Shown here piece after piece: positions 5,906 to 7,856 of a stretch of 7,856 nucleotides of DNA. The position numbers and the translations under genes were made by a program. The notes beneath the pieces were generated by a model. That model had not been told where the DNA came from, made no database searches, and saw only the letters and a program-made list of their open reading frames with translations. This stretch comes from Mariprofundales bacterium (lineage in GTDB: Bacteria > Pseudomonadota > Zetaproteobacteria > Mariprofundales > S012-25): positions 1 through 7,856 of the forward strand of contig WFOX01000215.1 in assembly GCA_015487905.1 (NCBI GenBank). The letters are read 5' to 3'. How positions within the stretch are numbered: the stretch's first letter is position 1; the number at the start of each line of letters is the position of its first letter.

Positions 5906-6523
5906 ATGCACATCTATGAGCGTTTGCGCCTGGATCCGGAGCGTCCGAATCACAAAAAGCTTGCGCATGCCGCGCAGTTGCTGCGCGAAGGCGCCTTTGC
6001 GGTGTTGCCGACAGGGGCCGTCTATGTCTGCGCGTGTTTGCCTGAGGCGCGCGAAGCGATGGAAGCGATCCGCCGCCTGCGAAAGTTGGATGAGAAGCAT
6101 CGCTGGTCTTTGCTGTGCCGTGACATCCGCGAGGCCGCGCGCTATGCGCGCATTGACGATGATGCGTTCCGGCTTATGCGGCGCTTGACGCCTGGGCCTT
6201 ACACCTTCGTGCTGCCCGCAAGCAGTGAGCTTCCGCGCCGCATCTTCGGCAAGCGCAAGGAGATCGGCATCCGCATCTCGGCGCATGCGATCGTGCAGGG
6301 GCTGCTTGCGGCGCTGGATGCGCCGTTGCTGGCCACGACCTTGCGCTTTCCCGATGAAGAGCTTCCCGCAAACGATCCCGAAACCTTCTGGCCGCGGCTC
6401 AAGGGGTATTCGTGCGTGCTTTTGGATGCGGGCATCGGCGGGATCACGCCGACCACGGTGCTGGATCTCACCGAAGGCGAGCCGAGGCTGGTGCGCGCCG
6501 GCATCGGCCCCTGGCCTGCTTGA
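5906..6523 (+). CDS. yciO: YciO-type protein of the YrdC/Sua5 family
   Basis: A 205-residue YrdC-fold protein that lines up along its length with E. coli YciO: an N-terminal HIYERLRLDPERPNHKKL, the RLRKLDEKHRWSLLCRDI block, FRLMRRLTPGPYTFVLPAS, a KRKEIGIRIS strand, and PTTVLDLTEGEPRLVRAGIG at the end. YrdC/Sua5 enzymes make threonylcarbamoyl-AMP for tRNA t6A; YciO is a paralogue whose own role is less settled. Several signatures differ here: the N-terminal motif reads PTGAVY rather than PT-D/E-x-x-Y, and the SxN site of YrdC (STSAN) reads ATTLR. An AAGGAGG at 5894-5900, 5 bases before the ATG, sets the start. Its stop codon is part of the next ribosome site. Confidence 0.9.
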   Translation: MHIYERLRLDPERPNHKKLAHAAQLLREGAFAVLPTGAVYVCACLPEAREAMEAIRRLRKLDEKHRWSLLCRDIREAARYARIDDDAFRLMRRLTPGPYTFVLPASSELPRRIFGKRKEIGIRISAHAIVQGLLAALDAPLLATTLRFPDEELPANDPETFWPRLKGYSCVLLDAGIGGITPTTVLDLTEGEPRLVRAGIGPWPA

Positions 6524-6528
6524 GGAGG
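6523..6528 (+). promoter_or_regulatory. ribosome binding site that fixes a TTG start
   Basis: AGGAGG begins on the last base of the yciO stop codon and lies 5 bases before TTG 6534, within a GAGGAGGAGGGA run. The next in-frame candidate, GTG 6552, would be 23 bases away, so TTG is the better start for the YqhA-family gene. Confidence 0.75.
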
Positions 6529-6533
6529 AGGGA

Positions 6534-7076
6534 TTGGCAGACAAGCCCCCCGTGCCAACGAATCCGTTGGAGCGCGCCTTTGAATGGCTGATCTGGAATG
6601 CGCGCTTTGTGGTGATTCTCGCCGTCGTCGCTTCGCTTGTGGGCATGCTCATGCTGTTTCTGCTGGCCGCCGAGAATGTGTTTCTGCTCTTCCGCGATTT
6701 CCTGCTCGTGCTTGCGGGCGTGCATCACGATCCCGACTTTCACACGCGGGCGGTTGCGCAGATCATCTCGGCCGTGGATGACTTCCTGCTCGGCACCGTG
6801 ATGCTGATCTTCGCGCTCGGGCTGTATGAGCTCTTCATTAGCCGCATTGACATCGCGCGCAGCGAGGAGAGCGCGCAGAACATCCTCATGATCCGCACCC
6901 TGGACGATCTCAAGGACCGGCTTGCCAAGGTCGTGCTCATGATCTTGGTTGTGGCGTTCTTCAAGAATGTGCTGCATGTGAAGTTTGATGATCCCTTGAA
7001 CATCCTCTTTATGGGCGGCGGCATTTTGCTCGTGTCGCTGGCCACCTACTACACGCACAAGGCGGGGAAGCACTGA
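6534..7076 (+). CDS. YqhA (UPF0114) family membrane protein
   Basis: A 180-residue inner-membrane protein, slightly longer than E. coli YqhA. Hydrophobic segments lie near residues 24-46 (possibly continuing to about 62), 81-101, 129-145 and 154-172. The family signature is clear between the second and third: a LGTVMLIFALGLYELFISRI helix followed by Asp-Ile and a Ser-Glu-Glu stretch, corresponding to the YqhA GYENFVSQLDIS region, then a Leu-Asp-Asp-Leu-Lys-Asp-Arg-Leu-Ala-Lys motif. Function is unknown in the family; no catalytic residues are known. Translation starts at TTG 6534 on a strong ribosome site fused to the yciO stop. Its own stop overlaps the candidate CTG start of the K+ channel, so the two membrane proteins are likely made together. 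Confidence 0.9.
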   Translation: MADKPPVPTNPLERAFEWLIWNARFVVILAVVASLVGMLMLFLLAAENVFLLFRDFLLVLAGVHHDPDFHTRAVAQIISAVDDFLLGTVMLIFALGLYELFISRIDIARSEESAQNILMIRTLDDLKDRLAKVVLMILVVAFFKNVLHVKFDDPLNILFMGGGILLVSLATYYTHKAGKH

Positions 7077-7723
7077 GGCGCACGGCGTCGCTGGATCTCG
7101 CACTCGGCATCCTCACGATCGCGGCCATCGCCGTGCCGCTGCGCCGGGATATGCCCGCATGGCTGCAACCTGCGGTGCTGGCCGCCTTCGTGGCCGTTTT
7201 CTTCGTGCGCTGGCGCTTGGATCCCGATCCCGCCGCCTGGATGCGGCGCAACTGGTGGGACCTCTTGCTGGTGGTGGTGCTTGCCTCGCCCGTGCTGCGG
7301 GCGCTGGCGCTGCTGCGCATGATGGGCGCGCTGCTCGTGCTGCGCTCGCTCTTCGTCGGGCGGCGCGTGCATGATTGGGGCCTGCGGCTGTTGCTCTGGA
7401 GCGCCGATGCCTGGCCCGCCGTGATCGCGATCGGCTTCGGCGTCGTCTTTGTCTTCGGCACGGTGGAGTTCCTCGTGGAACACGGGCGCAACCCGGCCTT
7501 TGCAAGCCTGCGCGACGGGCTTTGGTGGGCGCTGGCCACGGTCACGACCGTCGGCTACGGAGACATCACGCCTGCAACGGGGGCGGGTAGGATGGTGGCT
7601 GCCATCGCGATGATCTTCGGCATTGCGGCCTATTCGCTGCTTGTGGCCAACCTCACCGTGCATTTGGAGCGGCTTCTGGCGCGCAGCCGCAAGGCGCGCG
7701 AAGGCAGGGAAGACCAGGAATGA
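7073..7723 (+). CDS. six-helix K+ channel with voltage-sensor-like domain
   Basis: Numbered from the proposed CTG start (216 residues): S1 about 7-22, S2 31-46, S3 61-75, an S4-like helix 76-98, S5 113-135, a pore loop 145-165 with the selectivity filter TVGYGD (159-164), and S6 172-193, then a short basic cytoplasmic tail. This is the voltage-gated K+ channel layout without RCK/TrkA-N or cyclic-nucleotide domains. S4 arginines fall at 76, 82, 91 and 97. There is no ATG, GTG or TTG in this frame from 7022 until GTG 7133, which would remove S1. CTG 7073 overlaps the YqhA-family stop as CTGA and is followed by two arginines and then S1, a natural membrane N-terminus. If GTG 7133 is used instead, the protein is 196 residues with five helices. 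Confidence 0.88.
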   Translation: MRRTASLDLALGILTIAAIAVPLRRDMPAWLQPAVLAAFVAVFFVRWRLDPDPAAWMRRNWWDLLLVVVLASPVLRALALLRMMGALLVLRSLFVGRRVHDWGLRLLLWSADAWPAVIAIGFGVVFVFGTVEFLVEHGRNPAFASLRDGLWWALATVTTVGYGDITPATGAGRMVAAIAMIFGIAAYSLLVANLTVHLERLLARSRKAREGREDQE

Positions 7724-7856
7724 AACCGGCGCTGTCCGTGCGCGCGCACCCGCGCGATGTGCTCGGCATGCGGTATGTCTATGCCGTGCGCTCGCGCCGC
7801 GCCGGCGGCATCTCCATGGGCATCAACCTCTCGCCGAACCGCCGCTGCAACTGGCG
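7720..7856 (+). CDS. radical SAM protein, N-terminal fragment (cut by window edge)
   Basis: The ATG overlaps the channel stop as ATGA (7720-7723), and 45 complete codons are visible. The sequence VYAVRSRRAGGISMGINLSP then a Cys-Asn-Trp at the edge matches the start of a group of proteobacterial radical SAM proteins in which this cysteine is the first of a C-x3-C-x2-C motif that binds a 4Fe-4S cluster and SAM. The second and third cysteines lie beyond the window, so the motif is not confirmed. The reaction is unknown. An AGGGAAG about 11 bases upstream is a weak ribosome site; coupling to the channel is likely. Confidence 0.7.
   Translation, partial: MKPALSVRAHPRDVLGMRYVYAVRSRRAGGISMGINLSPNRRCNW

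Noticed and set aside
5339..6652. Long leftward open frame (437 codons) opposite the HAD and yciO genes
   Set aside because: The opposite strand carries two clear protein families with ribosome sites. The leftward product is rich in Arg, Ala and His with no recognisable domain, as expected for a shadow frame in GC-rich DNA.

Overview
The window is a gene-dense, high-G+C bacterial segment (roughly two thirds G+C by eye) with uniform codon habits and no tRNA, rRNA, CRISPR array, insertion sequence or phage gene that I can see. The gene set (a YciO-type YrdC-fold protein, a YqhA/UPF0114 membrane protein, a Gph-like HAD phosphatase, a radical SAM protein whose visible part ends at the start of its cysteine motif) fits a beta- or gammaproteobacterium best. 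That is an inference; no single gene fixes the taxon.

Layout. (1) Positions 2-334 hold the 3' end of a gene that looks like the tail of a von Willebrand factor A (VWA) domain. It converges, with only 2 bases between stop codons, on (2) a leftward pair: a DUF190 (PII-like) gene followed by a Crp/Fnr-family regulator. (3) A short divergent region (about 1350-1455) contains a plausible promoter for a leaderless transcript and small repeats that could be operators. (4) From 1456 to the right edge every gene runs rightward, mostly with overlapping stop and start codons: a GldA-like ABC ATPase, a GldF-like ABC-2 permease, a GldG-family auxiliary protein, a short DUF4340 protein, a Gph-like HAD phosphatase, YciO, a YqhA-family membrane protein, a six-helix voltage-sensor-type K+ channel, and the start of a radical SAM protein cut by the window edge.

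How they may work together. The first four rightward genes form a Gld-type ABC complex (ATPase, permease, and two single-span or anchored periplasmic proteins) of the kind named for Bacteroidetes gliding but also found in non-gliders, where its substrate is unknown. The divergent DUF190-Crp pair looks like a sensory module that could control it. The downstream HAD and YciO genes are housekeeping-like. YqhA and the K+ channel are adjacent, tightly coupled membrane proteins.

The most unusual signals are translational. The HAD gene has a perfect Shine-Dalgarno sequence placed exactly before an ATC codon. The K+ channel needs a CTG codon, overlapping the upstream stop, to include its first transmembrane helix. 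The gene between yciO and the channel starts at TTG. Other points of interest are the sparse S4 helix of the channel, with arginines kept in an every-third-residue register, and the missing catalytic signatures in YciO.
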